A stretch of DNA of 64,000 nucleotides from Adiantum capillus-veneris (GCA_014529385.2 CM043962.1:46293098-46357097); one strand, 5' to 3'. Positions 1 to 11,570 are shown, counted from the stretch's first letter. Numbers and translations are program-made. Notes: generated by a model not told the origin, from the sequence alone.

Positions 1-63
1 TGAAATGATGACTATGTTATCATTTTCCGCTACACACAAGTTACTGGTGCATTAAATGTTACA
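1..63 (+). repeat. 3' end of the 5' LTR of element A
   Basis: The sequence up to the terminal ...TTACA matches 8819-8877 with few differences. The PBS follows directly, which identifies this as the end of the upstream LTR. The rest of this LTR lies outside the window. Confidence 0.88.
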
Positions 64-64
64 T

Positions 65-80
65 TCGTATCAGAGCTATT
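65..80 (+). promoter_or_regulatory. Primer-binding site of element A (initiator tRNA-Met type)
   Basis: TCGTATCAGAGC, two bases past the LTR end, differs at one base from the standard plant retroelement PBS TGGTATCAGAGC, which pairs with the 3' end of initiator tRNA-Met. Position and sequence both fit minus-strand primer binding. Confidence 0.82.
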
Positions 81-865
81 GGTTTCTCTTTTCTTGCTCA
101 AGAAGAGAGGTCCTCAAGATTGCTACAAATGGTTGTTGTTATTGATTGCAAAAGAGTAAGTAGAATTTTCATCCTTGAAGCACGCCTGATTTATATAGTT
201 AATGGGGATACCATCGAGAGATATGGTCTTAATAATGGAGTCCTACGGGGCTTGCCTACGGCTTAACCAGTATTGAGCTATTAGAAGCTTGACAGGAATC
301 GGTGTTGTCTCGGCTCTGTGAAACCCTCTCTTCTATTCCTTGCAATTAATAATATTCGAGCGACGTGTATAGATGCTTGAGTGCTTATCTTTGAAGGTAA
401 AGAGGAGTAGCAACTAGGGCTTGAAGTGCCAAAGTTACATATAAACTAGTATGGCTGACAAGGGAAAGAGATTGAAATGAATGTTGACAGCTTTGATTTT
501 GCCAATGATAAAGCAACTAATGATGCCCCTATGCTTGTAAACTATCTTGTTTCTAATGATGCCCCTATGCTTGTAAACTATCTTGTTTTTAGGCTTCAAC
601 AAACCTTGGGCAATCCATCCCTCCAAGGTGAAGTGCTACATCAATTGCACACCCATGGTATTCTCCAAACTCCCCACCAAGAAGAGAGAGTACCTAGGAA
701 AGCTCCTAGTGAGACTTCCAAAAGAGGACTCTCTCCGATAAGGGAAGAAGAGGAGGATCCATACAAAGGGCTCAAAAACTTACTACTCGATGAGACATCT
801 CCCTCTCAAAGGAGAGCCCAAGTTTCAATGGTAGAGCCCCCATCGAAAGAACGAGAAAGAAGTGA

Positions 866-1990
866 GTGTCCTGCCACCTCAGTGGAGATGGCTCCACAAA
901 GACACATGCAAAACGCGCTCCCCCTAAATGGAGAAGACCATCGCATACTCCTCTTCACCATAATTCAAAGAGGGAAGAGAGGAAACAAGAGAAGAAAAAG
1001 ACGAGAAAGAGGTCACCCTCTTCTCCATCTTCCTCGTCCTCTTCCTCTTCTGAAGAAAGTAGTGGTGGAAAAGAGGAGTAACCAGGGAAGAAAATGGCAA
1101 GAAAGAGGTCACCCTCTTCTCCATCCTCCTCATCCTCTTCCTCTTCTGAAGAAAGTGATGGTGCAGCTCTCAAACCGCCCAAGAGAAGAGGCCATAGGAA
1201 ATTCTATGCCGCCTGGAAAAGGTCATCCAAGCTCAAAAAGTTCAAAGAGGGAGGAAAGAACATCTCTTTCCTTACCTACGACGACACCTTTGGTGCTACG
1301 GACAAAGTCTTGGCCTTTATCCAACAATTTGATGCGGCGTTTGGAGATGACGGCTTCACAGAGTTCTCTAAGCTACGTTATGTAGCTATGCATTTTCAAA
1401 AGTCCACTAGGCAATGGTGGTCTAGCCTACGAGCAAAGGGTGAAGCTCCACGAACATGAAAGCTTTAAGAGCTTCCATCATGAAGCAGTTTTTGACTAGC
1501 GATGCCAAAGACAAAGTACTCACTGAATGCTGAAGCTTGAAGCTCTCTCCCTATGAATCTATTCACAAATATGTAGACAAGTTTTGGGATCTACATCTCA
1601 AAGCCACTGTCTACAAGAAGATGGATTTTGGAGAGCCAAAACAATAATTTTGTGCGGGTTTATCTGAGGATATGGTGGAGTATGTTAACTCCCAAAGGCC
1701 TCGCACCATATCTGCGGCTATACACCATACCATGGTGGCTTCAAGAATCAACTTCCAACAAGGGGCTAAGAGAAATCTTAAGCCCATGGAAAAAAAAGAC
1801 CGTAGTGAGCCTAAGGGGAAGGACAACGTCTAAAAGTCTCCCAAAGGCAACTTCAACAACAACAAAGCCAAGGAGAAGGGAGTTTATAAAGGAAAAAATA
1901 AACTCTCTCCTGAAGAACTAGAGCATTATCGAAAAGATAACCGTTGTTACAAGTTCAGGGAGCAAGGGCATGCCTATCATGCTTGCCCCC
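866..1990 (+). pseudogene. Element A gag, broken
   Basis: The readable parts are an N-terminal serine/arginine-rich stretch in which RKRSPSSPSSSSSSSSEES occurs twice (about 1009-1065 and 1100-1155), a retrotransposon gag (capsid) region around 1250-1500 with FIQQFDAAFGDDGF and QWWSSL, and a zinc-knuckle-like CYKFREQGHAYHAC near 1944-1985. In a CX2CX4HX4C knuckle the second cysteine should stand where F is read, so the finger is broken (TGC to TTC type change). Stops at about 1457 and 1531, and frame changes, interrupt it. Before it, at 515-590, a segment of about 36 bp is tandemly duplicated. Gag would form the particle and bind RNA. Confidence 0.75.
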
Positions 1991-2079
1991 ATAAGAATAT
2001 ACGTAATGAGCCTCCTAGAGCTTCCATAATCAAAGTTCAAGAAGAGGATGCTCATCACAAAGGATCTCCTCTATGTCAT

Positions 2080-2370
2080 GCTTGGGGAAAGGTAAGAGAA
2101 CATGATGCTTTCATTTTCTTTGACCCTGGTTCTACTCATAATTTCATATCCACTGAGTTGGCCACCAAGGTAGGCATCCAAGCCTATGAGATGGGAGATG
2201 TCCTACCTGCCAATGGTGCTTTCAAGGGACAAGAAGCCTCAGTCATTCCCTTAATTGAAAAATTGAGGCTCCATGTCCAAAGCTATGTGGACAAGGAGGA
2301 TTTCTTCATCTCTCCTCTCAAGCATGAGGATGTAATACTAGGGGCACCATGGTTTGATCGACAATGTTAA
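2080..2370 (+). pseudogene. Element A aspartic protease remnant
   Basis: Translation gives FFDPGSTHNFIS followed about 80 residues later by VILGAPWF. This is the retropepsin pattern of gypsy elements (hydrophobic-D-[ST]-G-[AS] then ILG-x-[PD]-W). The catalytic triplet reads D-P-G, so the Thr/Ser is replaced. The frame ends at a stop just after the ILG motif, where RT would normally continue. Confidence 0.75.
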
Positions 2371-2640
2371 ATTCCCTGAAAGACAAATCTACTTTAGGTA
2401 CAGGGAAAAAGATATGTACATAGATGCTAAGGAGTCGGGTAGCACTATATCCATCGTACATAAGCAAGCTTTCAATAAGTCAATAAAGAGCTCTACATTT
2501 GTGTACATGATTTTTGTTAAAGACTCTCAAAATAAACCTAATGTTTTAGCAAAAGAAGATATAGGGAATCAAAAGGAATTAGAGTTATCCAATTTCCCAA
2601 ATGGATTCCAAGATGTTTTTATTTTATTGACGACATCCTT

Positions 2641-3032
2641 GTGAGCTACCTCACAAACGAGGGGATGATGACCATGCAATTGAGCTTCTTCCAGGAAGCT
2701 CACCGCCTAATAAAGCTCCTTATCGAGTTTCTCAAGCTCAACAAGAGGAGATTATGCGGCAAGTACATGATTTGGTTGAGAAAGGAATGGTTAGGCCTAG
2801 CTCATCTCCATTTTGTTTGCCAGTTTTATTAGTGCAAAAGAAAGATGGCACATATCATATGTGTGTCGACTATAGAGCACTAAATAGGATCACTATCAAG
2901 AATAGGTTTTCCATTCCACGGGTAGAAGACCTATTTGATAAGCTACAGGGGTCAACTTGCTTCAATAGGATTGACCTAAAAAGTGGCTATCATCAAATAA
3001 GGATAGTTGATCAAGACATTATAAAGACCGCA
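2641..3032 (+). pseudogene. Element A reverse transcriptase, 5' half
   Basis: Conserved RT blocks are readable: EKGMVRPSSSPFCLPVLLVQKKDG, then CVDYRALNRITIKNRF and FNRIDLKSGYHQIRI (described from 2754 on). The fingers/palm sequence stops in the motif where DIWKTAF is expected. Exactly there an inverted solo LTR begins at 3033, and the reading resumes at 4628. The interruption is therefore insertional rather than a deletion. Confidence 0.88.
3028..3032 (+). repeat. Target-site duplication CCGCA, left copy
   Basis: CCGCA at 3028-3032 is repeated at 4628-4632, immediately outside the TG...CA ends of the inverted solo LTR. Confidence 0.88.
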
Positions 3033-4627
3033 TGTAATGGAATTGGCCTATTTAATTTGAGAGTAGCGGAAATTAAAGAGAGTACTTTTGAGAAATGACT
3101 TTGTGAGCATAGCGGGTGAACATAATTGAAGGTAGCAACATAATCATAACAATTAGTTAACTTGGCATGAACAATACTTTTGCAAGAGAGAAAATTTAGA
3201 GAACATGACAACAGTTGAGGACCGGATTTATGTGGAGCCGGTCCCCCCTCCAATAGGCATTTGTATTATGATTTCTCCCATTAAGAGAGACTTGTTACAA
3301 TACAGTCTTTGTGTTCCTTGTGACCTAGGTGATGCAATGAAGATGGAAAGCTTCATGCATCACAAACATAACATAAACTTGAAGAAAGCTTTAACTATCC
3401 CAAGCCTCAGTCCCAAGACCTCAAACACCTTCGAAGGTGGAGAGAGCTAGCAGGGAATGAGGATAGGGAAGAGGAAGAAGAAACATTTCATAGGAGAAAG
3501 AAGTAGTTCCTCACTTATCATAACTCTTGTAGCTAGCATACATAATAGCATAGTAATGAAGAAGAAGGAGATGGCAAGCCTAAGCATTGAAGCATGGCTC
3601 TTGGTTGGATTTGCACTCCATAGCCAAGAGTGTTGGTGTAGGCTCTCAACCTCTACTTGCTTGGAGAAGGAGAGGGAGCTCTTGCACTTTGCATAGTACA
3701 CAATGAGAGTGCTTGTGAGTGTGTGTGGGTGAGTATACCCCCTAAGCAACCCCCCTCCTTGCTAGGTCGACCCCCTCTTCTAGCTCATCATTGAAGCTCA
3801 TTGGCTCTTGCCAAGCCTAGCCAATCACAAGCTGGGGCCATTTCTAGCAATAGGTGTAGTCTTGGGACAAGTGTCCCCCTTTCCCTTTTGAGAGAGAGGA
3901 CTTGATAAATGCAAAAAAAATTAGATAATTCAAGTAATTTATCATTGGACCCCTTTGAAGCCTAGCCAATAGGATTCAAGCATCTCATGAAGGTAACATG
4001 GGTAGGGGCCTGACATGTGTCCCTGCTGCCTCTTCAAGCTTGGGCCTTCCTTGTGTGTGTGAGTGTGTGTTCTCTCTCTAGCCCCTAGGAAAAGGGGTCG
4101 CCCCCCTCTTTGTAGAGATTCTTTTGACCTTTGGTGCTCAAGCACCTTAGTCATCAAGCAGGACTAAGCACTTGAACTAGGGGGTGTTCCCACAAGCATC
4201 TCAGGTAAGCATGTCAAAGCACCTCAAGCACCTTAATCATGTAGCAAGTCAAGCACCTCAAGCATGTAGCAGGTCAAGCACCTCAAGCATATTAATCAAG
4301 CACCTCAAGCAGGACAAGCACCTCGAGCTTGGGCCAGGTTCCCACCTCAAGCTCAGCCCTAGCTTACCTAAGGTTCAAAGGACTTTTACACACATTATTG
4401 GAGATCTTCAATGAAGCTACCCCTAAGGTCTTATGCTCCATTGGTTAGCCTTGCTCTTTGATAGAACATCTCTCATTTGGGCCCCTTTACCATTGGCCCC
4501 GTGTTGAGATAGATCTATAAGCACATATCTATATCTTAACACTTGTTCCCATTTATTCTCCCACATTAAGTGATCAATTTAATATGAGAAAATCATTTGG
4601 TTTGGTTAGATATTAGATTTTATGACA
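3033..4627 (-). mobile_element. Inverted solo LTR of the element A family inside the RT of A
   Basis: The segment begins TGTAAT and ends ATGACA, and is flanked by CCGCA on both sides. Its reverse complement aligns along its length with the 3' LTR of A (7378-8877): for example the stretch near 3205-3350 matches 8541-8720 reversed, and 4560-4627 matches 7378-7446 reversed. It is 1,595 bp against 1,500 bp for the 3' LTR and is clearly diverged. The absence of internal sequence and the presence of a TSD indicate a full insertion later reduced by LTR-LTR recombination. Confidence 0.88.
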
Positions 4628-4632
4628 CCGCA

Positions 4633-5535
4633 TTTCGCACTATGTTTGGTCTTTACGAGTACATTGTCATGCCTTTTGGCTTGATCAATGCACCAGCCAC
4701 ATTCAACCGTCTGATGGAAAAGCTATTCAGGCCTCACCAAAGCTTTACTAGAGTGTTCTTTAATTATATAATCATCTAATCTAATTCATTAGACGAACAC
4801 AAGAAACACCTCCAAGTAATATTTCAAGTTTTATGAGAGAATAAACTTTATACAAATCGAAAGAAAAGTGAATTTTTCTTACAAGAGATTCATTATTTAG
4901 GTCACATTGTCTCTCAAGATGGCATCCAAATGGATCCATCAAAGTTAGAGGTAATAAAAGGATGGCCTAATCCAAGGAATCTACATGAACTAAGAAGCTT
5001 TATAAGTATGTGTGCATATTATAGATGCTTCATAGAAGAATTCTCACAAATTGCGGGCCCATGACATGACCTAACAAAGAAAAACATTAGGTATATATGG
5101 TCCACCAAGGAGAACAATGCTTTTTAAAAGCTTAAAGAGAAGCTTATCTCTCAACCTGTGCTTACACTACTGGATCTCTCAAAGCCATTTGAGGTCCAAT
5201 GCGACGGTTGTGGTGATTACCTTGGATCTGTTTTGCTCCAAGAAGCATACGCCATAGCCTATGAAAGTCAAAGGCTCGACCCTGTTGAGCAAGCTCTAGG
5301 TATATATGAGAAGGAACTCTTAGCAGTTCTACATGCTCTAGACTCGTGGAAGCACTATTTATTGGGGACTCCTTTCATTCTAGGAACGGATCACCAAAGC
5401 CTTAAGTACTTCATGACGCAGACCAAGCTATCCGACAAACAAATGAGGTGGGCAAATTTCCTTTTGCAATTGCATTTTCATATTGCTCACATTGCTGCCA
5501 AGCATAATCAAGTAGCCGATGCACTCTCAAGATGA
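4633..5535 (+). pseudogene. Element A reverse transcriptase 3' half and RNase H
   Basis: RT resumes with [30 protein letters not shown]. Where the catalytic Y-[VM]-D-D should follow, the sequence reads FNYIII and a stop, so both metal-binding aspartates are gone. RT connection motifs (LGHIVSQDGI-like near 4900, then MCAYYRCFIEEFS) follow with stops. RNase H is the longest clean part (5158-5535): FEVQCDGCGDYLGSVLLQ, YEKELLAVLHAL, LGTDHQSLKYFM and VADALSR carry the D-E-D-D set. Confidence 0.87.
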
Positions 5536-5541
5536 CCGAGA

Positions 5542-6610
5542 GTGAATGCGGTATCCATAGCAACTCACAATGATCTATCTTCTATGATAGATGAGTATGC
5601 TATTGATCCCGATTTTAAAGATGTGACTTCAGCCCTTGCACTAGGAAAGAAGGAAGAACCATTTACCTTACAAGATGGTTATCTTCTCTATGGCAACAGG
5701 CTATGCGTTACTAACTCACTACGTGAGAAAGTAATGTATGAATCTCATGCCCCTCCTTATGCAAGGCATAGAGGGATTCAATCTACCCTAAAAGGGATAG
5801 AAACATACTTCTATTGGCTTGCCATGAAAGCTAACATACATATGTTTCAAAATGTGTGGTATGCCAAAAGACAAAGTTTGATAGAGGGAAGCAACTTGGA
5901 TTACTTCAACCTTTCCAATCCCTAATTCACCATGGGAGAGCATATCCATGGATTTTATCTTTGGATTGCCCAAGTCTATCCATGGGAATATAGGAATATG
6001 GACGATATTGGATAGATTTAGCAAACAAGCACATTTCATACCTGTCAAAAAGACTATCAAGGCCCATCAAATGGCAACCCTCTTTATATCACAAATCTTC
6101 AAGTACCACAGCTTGCCAATGTCCATAGTGTCAGATAGAGATCCCAGAATGACCAGTAATTTGTGGGAGGGTCTCTTTGAGAATTTAGGTACAAGGCTAA
6201 ACTTCTCTTCGGCCTATCACCCACAAACGGATGGCCAAAGTGAAATCGCTAACCTAACAATTCTTGATCTACTAAAAGCTTATGTCACAGAAGTAGATCA
6301 AAAGTCCCAATGAGAGAAGTACTTACCTTTAGTGGAGTATGCTTACAATAACACTGTACGTACTTCCACGGGAAAAGCACCTTTTGAGGTGATGGAGGGA
6401 AGATCAAAAATTCCCCTGCTACTCAAGGTACATGGGAGGATCTTCATTGCATATGAATATAGCCGAGACCTGCAAGAATATTTCCAAAAGATTAAGGATG
6501 CTATATTCATCTCTCAGCAAAGGCAAAAGGCTGTTGCTGATAAGCACATAAGAGCTCTAGCCTATAAACAAAATGATTGGGCCTTGCTTAAGTTTCCCAA
6601 GGCTTAATTA
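5542..6610 (+). pseudogene. Element A integrase, broken
   Basis: An N-terminal linker precedes an H2C2-like zone (YESHAPPYARHRGIQSTLKGIETYFYWLAMKANIHMFQNVWYAKRQ), in which the CxxC pair is not recognisable. The core then reads MDFIFGLPKSIHGN, IVSDRDPRMTSNLWEGLF and YHPQTDGQSEIANL, giving the DDE residues D, D and E. A stop at about 6312 and frame changes break it. Integrase joins the cDNA ends to host DNA. Confidence 0.85.
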
Positions 6611-6706
6611 AGGCACACGACGCTCAAAAATCCTACGGGACACCAAAAGTACTAGTTAGCAAAAAGGTATTGTGGTCCCTTTTAGATTCTTAGGCCGATC
6701 AATGAG

Positions 6707-7024
6707 ATGGCCTATCAAATCAAGTTGCCCAACCATTGGCTCATACACAACGCTTTCCACGTGAGCCTACTAAAGCCTTACAAAGGAGAGCCACCTCAAG
6801 AAGCAACCATTGAAGACCCACCAGAGATCAAGGACCAAGAAGAGGTGCTGCAACCCGAGTCCATTCTCCGACACGAAGACAAGGTATTGAGATGCGGTAA
6901 GACTATCCGACGATATAATATCAAATTTAAAAATTATCCTTTTGAAGATGCTAGATGTATGCAAGGCATAGAATTAAAGGATAACCTAAACCTTGTCAAT
7001 GCTTACAATGATTCCCTAGAGTAA
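6707..7024 (+). pseudogene. Element A integrase C-terminus with chromodomain
   Basis: AYQIKLPNHWLIHNAFHVSLLKPY is the usual integrase tail of chromoviruses. It is followed by a chromodomain-like segment: PESILRHEDKVLRCGKTIRRYNIKFKNYPFEDARCM. In intact elements the aligned motif is ILDxR...EYLVKWKGxPxEEATWE. Here the aromatic cage residues are partly lost (W to Y, and the final W to R). Chromodomains steer integration towards particular chromatin. Confidence 0.75.
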
Positions 7025-7364
7025 GCAAATGTAAATATGTATAAATGAACAAATTTTTTTGTCTTATAAGACTCTCTTTTACTTTATTGTGCACAAATGT
7101 TAATAAGTATGCATGCTTAGGATCATGTTTGTGGAGACGACGTCTCCCGAACACCAAATAGAGCTTGTCACTCTACTATGAAAGATTGATACGGACTAAT
7201 GTGCAGACATGCTTACGGTAGCTAAGGCTCTCAAGCACCAAATGGACTAGTCATCCATTCTGGAACGGTGTCGTAGGGTAAAATAGGGATCCTTTACCTG
7301 CTAGCAAACAGACTAATGACTAGGCTTTATCTTCTCTATCTCATAGTTGAGGACGACTATGATT

Positions 7365-7377
7365 TCAAGAGAGGTAA
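7365..7377 (+). promoter_or_regulatory. Polypurine tract of element A
   Basis: AAGAGAGGTAA directly precedes the TGTCATAAAG start of the 3' LTR. It is purine-rich and in the position where plus-strand cDNA synthesis is primed, though weaker than a typical tract. Confidence 0.6.
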
Positions 7378-8877
7378 TGTCATAAAGACTAATATCTAAT
7401 TCTCCCAAATGATTTTCTCATGTTAAACCGATCATTTAATATGGGGAGATACCAAGGGAGTAAAAGCTAAAATATTGGTAAGGTTGTCAGACTGGTTTCA
7501 ACAGGGATCCAAAGGGAGAAAATCTGCAAAAGAGAAATGTGCATCAATGGAGCTTAAAAGACCTAAGGTTCAGCTCCATCAAGACTTCCATAGGCTAAGG
7601 TTCCAAAAATTTATTAAAAAGTCCAATGGTCAAAAGTGGGAAAATTGGATGGTTATGTGAAGATTAAAAAGTCTTCCCACATCTCTAGCAAGGAGGGGGC
7701 AAGTCCTAAAGGTAGGGGAAGAGAGAGAAACACACACACTCCCAAGCTCTCCCTTTACACAAAGGGAATAATGGGCACATGGTAGGCTCCTAGCCCAAAT
7801 GCCCCCAAATCTCCCCTCAAATCCTATTGGATGGCCATAGAGGTGGATCAATTAGAATTAGGCTAGCGTAAAATTAGTCTAATCAATTTAAAAATGCTTG
7901 ATAAAAGAACCAATAGAAATTGAGCTCCCTAGAAGACTATTGGACAGTCTACCAAGGGGTTCAATGAGCATCTAGTAGCCCAATGGCTTGCTTGATTCCT
8001 ATTGGCCAGAAGACAAAAAGGTCCAATGAGAGTTTGAATAAATTATTTTAATTACCTAAAGCTCTCACAAAAGGGGGAAAGGGGGACACTTGTCAAAGAC
8101 TGTCAACTATGCTTCTTAATTGCTATTGGCTAAGCTCTGCAGGAGCCAACGGGAAGCCAACAAGAGCAAATGGGAAGAGGGGTCGACCAAGAAGAGAGAG
8201 AGTTGGCATTTTTAGGCTTACTAATTTTGCTACACACACACACAACTCATGTGTTGAGAAAGAACTCCATCTCCTTCTCCAAGCATTGAGAAGTAGAGGC
8301 CTACACCAACAACTCTTGGCTATGGAATGCAAATCCAACCAAGACTCAAACTTCAATGACATGCTCATCTCCTCTACCATGCTAATTACTAAGCTAAGCT
8401 ATGCTATAAGAGTGATTATGTGAGGAGAATACTTCTTTCTTGTAAGATACATCTTCTTCCTCTTCATCTTTCCTCATTCCCTGTGTGAGGTCTTGGGACT
8501 GAGGCTAGGCCCACTAGGTGTGTTTTTCAAGCATAATTTGGTGCATGAATCTTCCATCTTCATTGCACCAACGAGTTTTGTCAAGGAACATAAAGATTGT
8601 ATTGTACAAAAGTCTCCCTTGATGGGAGAAGCTATAATACAAAGCCTTTTTGGAGGGCGACCAGTTCCATGTAACTCTGGTCCTCAATTGTTGTTAATTG
8701 TTCTATTTCTCTCTCGTTTCAAGTATTGTCTATGCCAAACTAGCTAGGTGTAATTGTTATGTTTCTTTCTCCAACCAAGTACTCTCTCTATGCTCATTAG
8801 GAACTTGTTCTTAATAAAATGCTCACTATGTTATCATTTTCCGCTACACACAAGTTACTAGTGCATTAAATGTTACA
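7378..8877 (+). repeat. 3' LTR of element A
   Basis: This 1,500-bp LTR runs from TGTCAT to GTTACA. The left boundary is fixed by the end of the inverted solo LTR (reverse complement ...TGTCATAAAA) with its TSD. The right boundary is fixed by the match to 1-63 and by resumption of the interrupted gag at 8878-8882. Confidence 0.88.
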
Positions 8878-10150
8878 TATCGAGTATGGAAATCCGTTAC
8901 TTGCTCAGCCCTCAACACTTGTTTGAAGATTGAAGCATGTGCATATGGATTCCTCGACCCACTAAACTTTTTGGGTACACACTTGGCCACATGAGAGGGC
9001 TGCATGTGTCTAGCCTGGACAACCATTCTAACCATTCTAATAGGGTCCTCCTAATAGGGTCTCTAGTTTTGTATTCTCCCCTTGGCACTACAATCGGTGT
9101 CCTCTCTGCTACTCTTTCATCCGGTCGTTCGGTTCAATCTCGTGTAACAGTCGGAGGGGTTCTAGTTGCGTAAGTCAAATCAGGTGCTTCACTGCCCCTA
9201 TGTATGTTCAAAGAAACTCTAGGCCCCAATGATCCCATGGGTCCTACATTCGAGAATCATTGATGCCCAAATGAATCTTCCACTCTAGTTCTTACTAGAC
9301 TTACATATCCAGTTTCTTGTTTTGTTTGAGTCATCGTGGGTCTAACTTGCTCGCGGGTTACATAATATTGATGGAGTGGTCCACCAAAGTATGTATATTG
9401 CTCTAACTCCTTACGGTCTATAGGAGAGTATTTACAGCCATGCTTATCCATCATGACCACTTGGATATTTCTCCCCTTTGTGTATGTAAAAACATATAGC
9501 CTCTTAAGGTCAGTCAGCTCCTCGATGCGGGGTTCATTACATCTATAATAAAGTGTTTGTTCTCCATTATGGAATTTATACATCCCACATAAGTGTTGTC
9601 TGTATTAAGCCGCTCCGTCTCGTTAGTGCGCATGAGCACATTGTTTTGCTTGTCCAACTTGGGTGGCTCGTCCACTAACTCCTCATCGACTTTGTCCTTG
9701 GTGCCAGTCAATCCCTATTTGTCCACAATAAATGGGTTATGCACAACTAGATACATCATTTCTTCCCAGTCAAAGCATTTATCTCCATTATAGTCCACAA
9801 CTACAAGGTCCCTGAACTCGCTTGGCTTGTTTTCCAATTTAACATAGTAGCGGTCCATTCCATCCTTATAGAGTTTAGCTTTCAGCTCGTTCTTGAATTG
9901 AAATTTTAGATACAATAGCTTGACGTCTATCAAGAAGGACCTACCCCCGTGGAAGTTCCTTCCTTGAAGCTCACCATGTTGAATCCCTCGGCCATTATGG
10001 TGTATGATCTTTCCGATGATGTATTAGACAGACTTTCCTCTAAAATGGCTTATAGTAGCAGATGCAGTGGATTTTGATTCACACTCTCTTCAACTGAAAT
10101 GTTGCTCACTTGGTCTCTTACGCTTAGATTCCTATTCTAGTAGAATCTTC
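8878..10150 (-). pseudogene. gag remnant of older gypsy element 'B'
   Basis: Minus-strand fragments read YKDGMDRYYVKLENKPSEF (9715-9933), YKFHNGEQTLYYRC and YTYFGGPLHQYYVT (9257-9583), and SHVAKCVPKKFSGSRNPYA (8844-9035). Each matches the gag of element D (53372-54850) in order, so B and D are related families. The N-terminal DTSSERSY motif is also readable near 10010 in another frame. Frameshifts and stops are present. The 3' part is missing because element A inserted at 8878; the remainder should lie beyond the left window edge. Confidence 0.82.
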
Positions 10151-10362
10151 CTGATCACAAATACACAAAGAATTCATCTTACAAAACCCCAACCTTGTTA
10201 CCTTGGCTACCTTGTGTTCTCTCCGGTTTGACTTACTTGTTGGGCCGCACCCTCTAGCTCATGCACCCTGTAAAAATGCTTGATGGCTACAGGTTTACAG
10301 CCGCTCTTGTTAGTCCAAGCTTCTAATCGACAGAATTTTATCCGACACCTTAAATAATTTCA

Positions 10363-11400
10363 TTGTTTTGCTTGCAACACCCACAACTTAAGTCCAATTT
10401 CAATTTTGAAAAGACCACTAGGGTCTTGGAGATTATCTCTGGCTGTGGTGAAGTTTTGGTCTCAGTATGTCTCAAAGGAACATGGATCATGATCCATGTA
10501 TCTCAGTGGTGGCCAAATGGGGTGATATTGATCCCACACCTAGCCCTTGGTCTAAAGATCTCAAATCTATACTTTTTGTAAAGTTTGGGTTTGTTTAGGG
10601 TGGACAAAAGTCAAAACCTAGCACTTTTTGTGATTTTTGATATGAACCGATTTTGTCCTTTCCGACCTCCTTCTAGATTTCCGTTCACTTCCTTGCTTTG
10701 GGACTTTTTGTTCAAAATGGTTTAAGCTCCTCAATGGTCCTATTTTTGCAAAAAAGGTACATGGATTGCGGTCCATATTGGGAAGACAACTTGCCTTTTA
10801 TTGATACCATTAGGATCAACATGTTTACTAGATGCTTTGGCATCAAAGGTTTTGGATTTGAACTGGTTTTTGTCAGCCAAAAGTGATTTCTCAAGTTTGT
10901 TCTGGTGATTTTCAACTATCATCTGTTTTTGGTCTTTTCCACCTGTTTTGTAAACTTTTTGCCCCACTGGTTCTTTTGGAAAATATTTTTCAAATTGTAC
11001 CAGTTATCGACTTGTCAAATTTCAACTCAAAATCTTGATGAGCTACATTACATGGATTGCAAAATATGTTTGACCTCATTTTGACATGAAATTTGGCTAG
11101 CTTATAGTCTTGGTTAAGGTGACACTTTTCCCCAAACCTTTTTGGATTTGAACCACTTTTGTCTAACCAAAAATAAATTTTGTGTGCGCTTTGTGGTTTT
11201 TGGCCATCAGATGTTTTTTTGGTGTTTTGATCAACTCTTTGCACTTTTTTGTTGTGGCTTCTTTTGGAAAAGTTGTTCCACTAGTTATCAGGGATGCGTT
11301 GGTCAAATATCGGGCCAAAATGTCTACCAAGTACATGGATCGCAATTCATGTTGGGAAGCACTTTGAGATGAATTTTGACCTAGCCCACGAGTGATTTTA
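10363..11400. repeat. Leader of element B: four units of about 285 bp with a palindromic core
   Basis: Upstream of the B gag on its strand, ACATGGATCATGATCCATGT (a perfect 20-bp palindrome, 10480-10499) recurs in decayed form at 10759, 11050 and 11333, giving spacings of 279, 291 and 283 bp. Between them, related text such as TTTTGGATTTGAACC-GTTTTTGTC recurs (about 10850 and 11138). The arrangement parallels the leader of element D, but the palindrome sequence is different. No ORF of note lies here. Confidence 0.72.
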
Positions 11401-11570
11401 ATTTTTACACCGGGTGCTAGTCTCTAGCGTGTGACCCAAGACTCTCTCTCATTTCAAATACTTTGCCTTCCCGCTCCCCCTCTCCTCCTCTCCTCTCTCT
11501 CTTCCCAACGACGCTTGCAGCCATACCCAGATGCTCAATTGACGTCTCTTAGCGGCTTCACTAAGGCGAG
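11401..11570 (+). promoter_or_regulatory. SMC2 5' flank and pyrimidine-rich leader
   Basis: Only about 170-220 bp separate the retroelement-derived repeats from the SMC2 start codon. The stretch 11438-11515 is almost all C and T (CTCCCCCTCTCCTCCTCTCC), a common feature of plant 5' UTRs. No convincing TATA box was found. The proximal promoter may therefore lie partly in element B sequence; this is inference. Confidence 0.4.

Larger units (their letters stand above)
1..8877 (+). mobile_element. Ty3/gypsy chromovirus 'A', 5'-truncated by the window edge, decayed
   Basis: The end of an LTR (1-63) recurs at 8819-8877, so the two mark the ends of one element whose 5' LTR begins outside the window. 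In order it holds a PBS, gag, aspartic protease, reverse transcriptase, RNase H, integrase, chromodomain, polypurine tract and 3' LTR, all on the plus strand. RT motifs of chromovirus type and the C-terminal chromodomain support the placement. Many stops and frameshifts, a lost zinc-knuckle cysteine and a destroyed RT active site show that it is dead. A same-family solo LTR (3033-4627) splits the RT. It sits inside the gag of an older minus-strand element that resumes at 8878; the 5-bp target duplication cannot be checked because the left end is missing. Confidence 0.92.
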
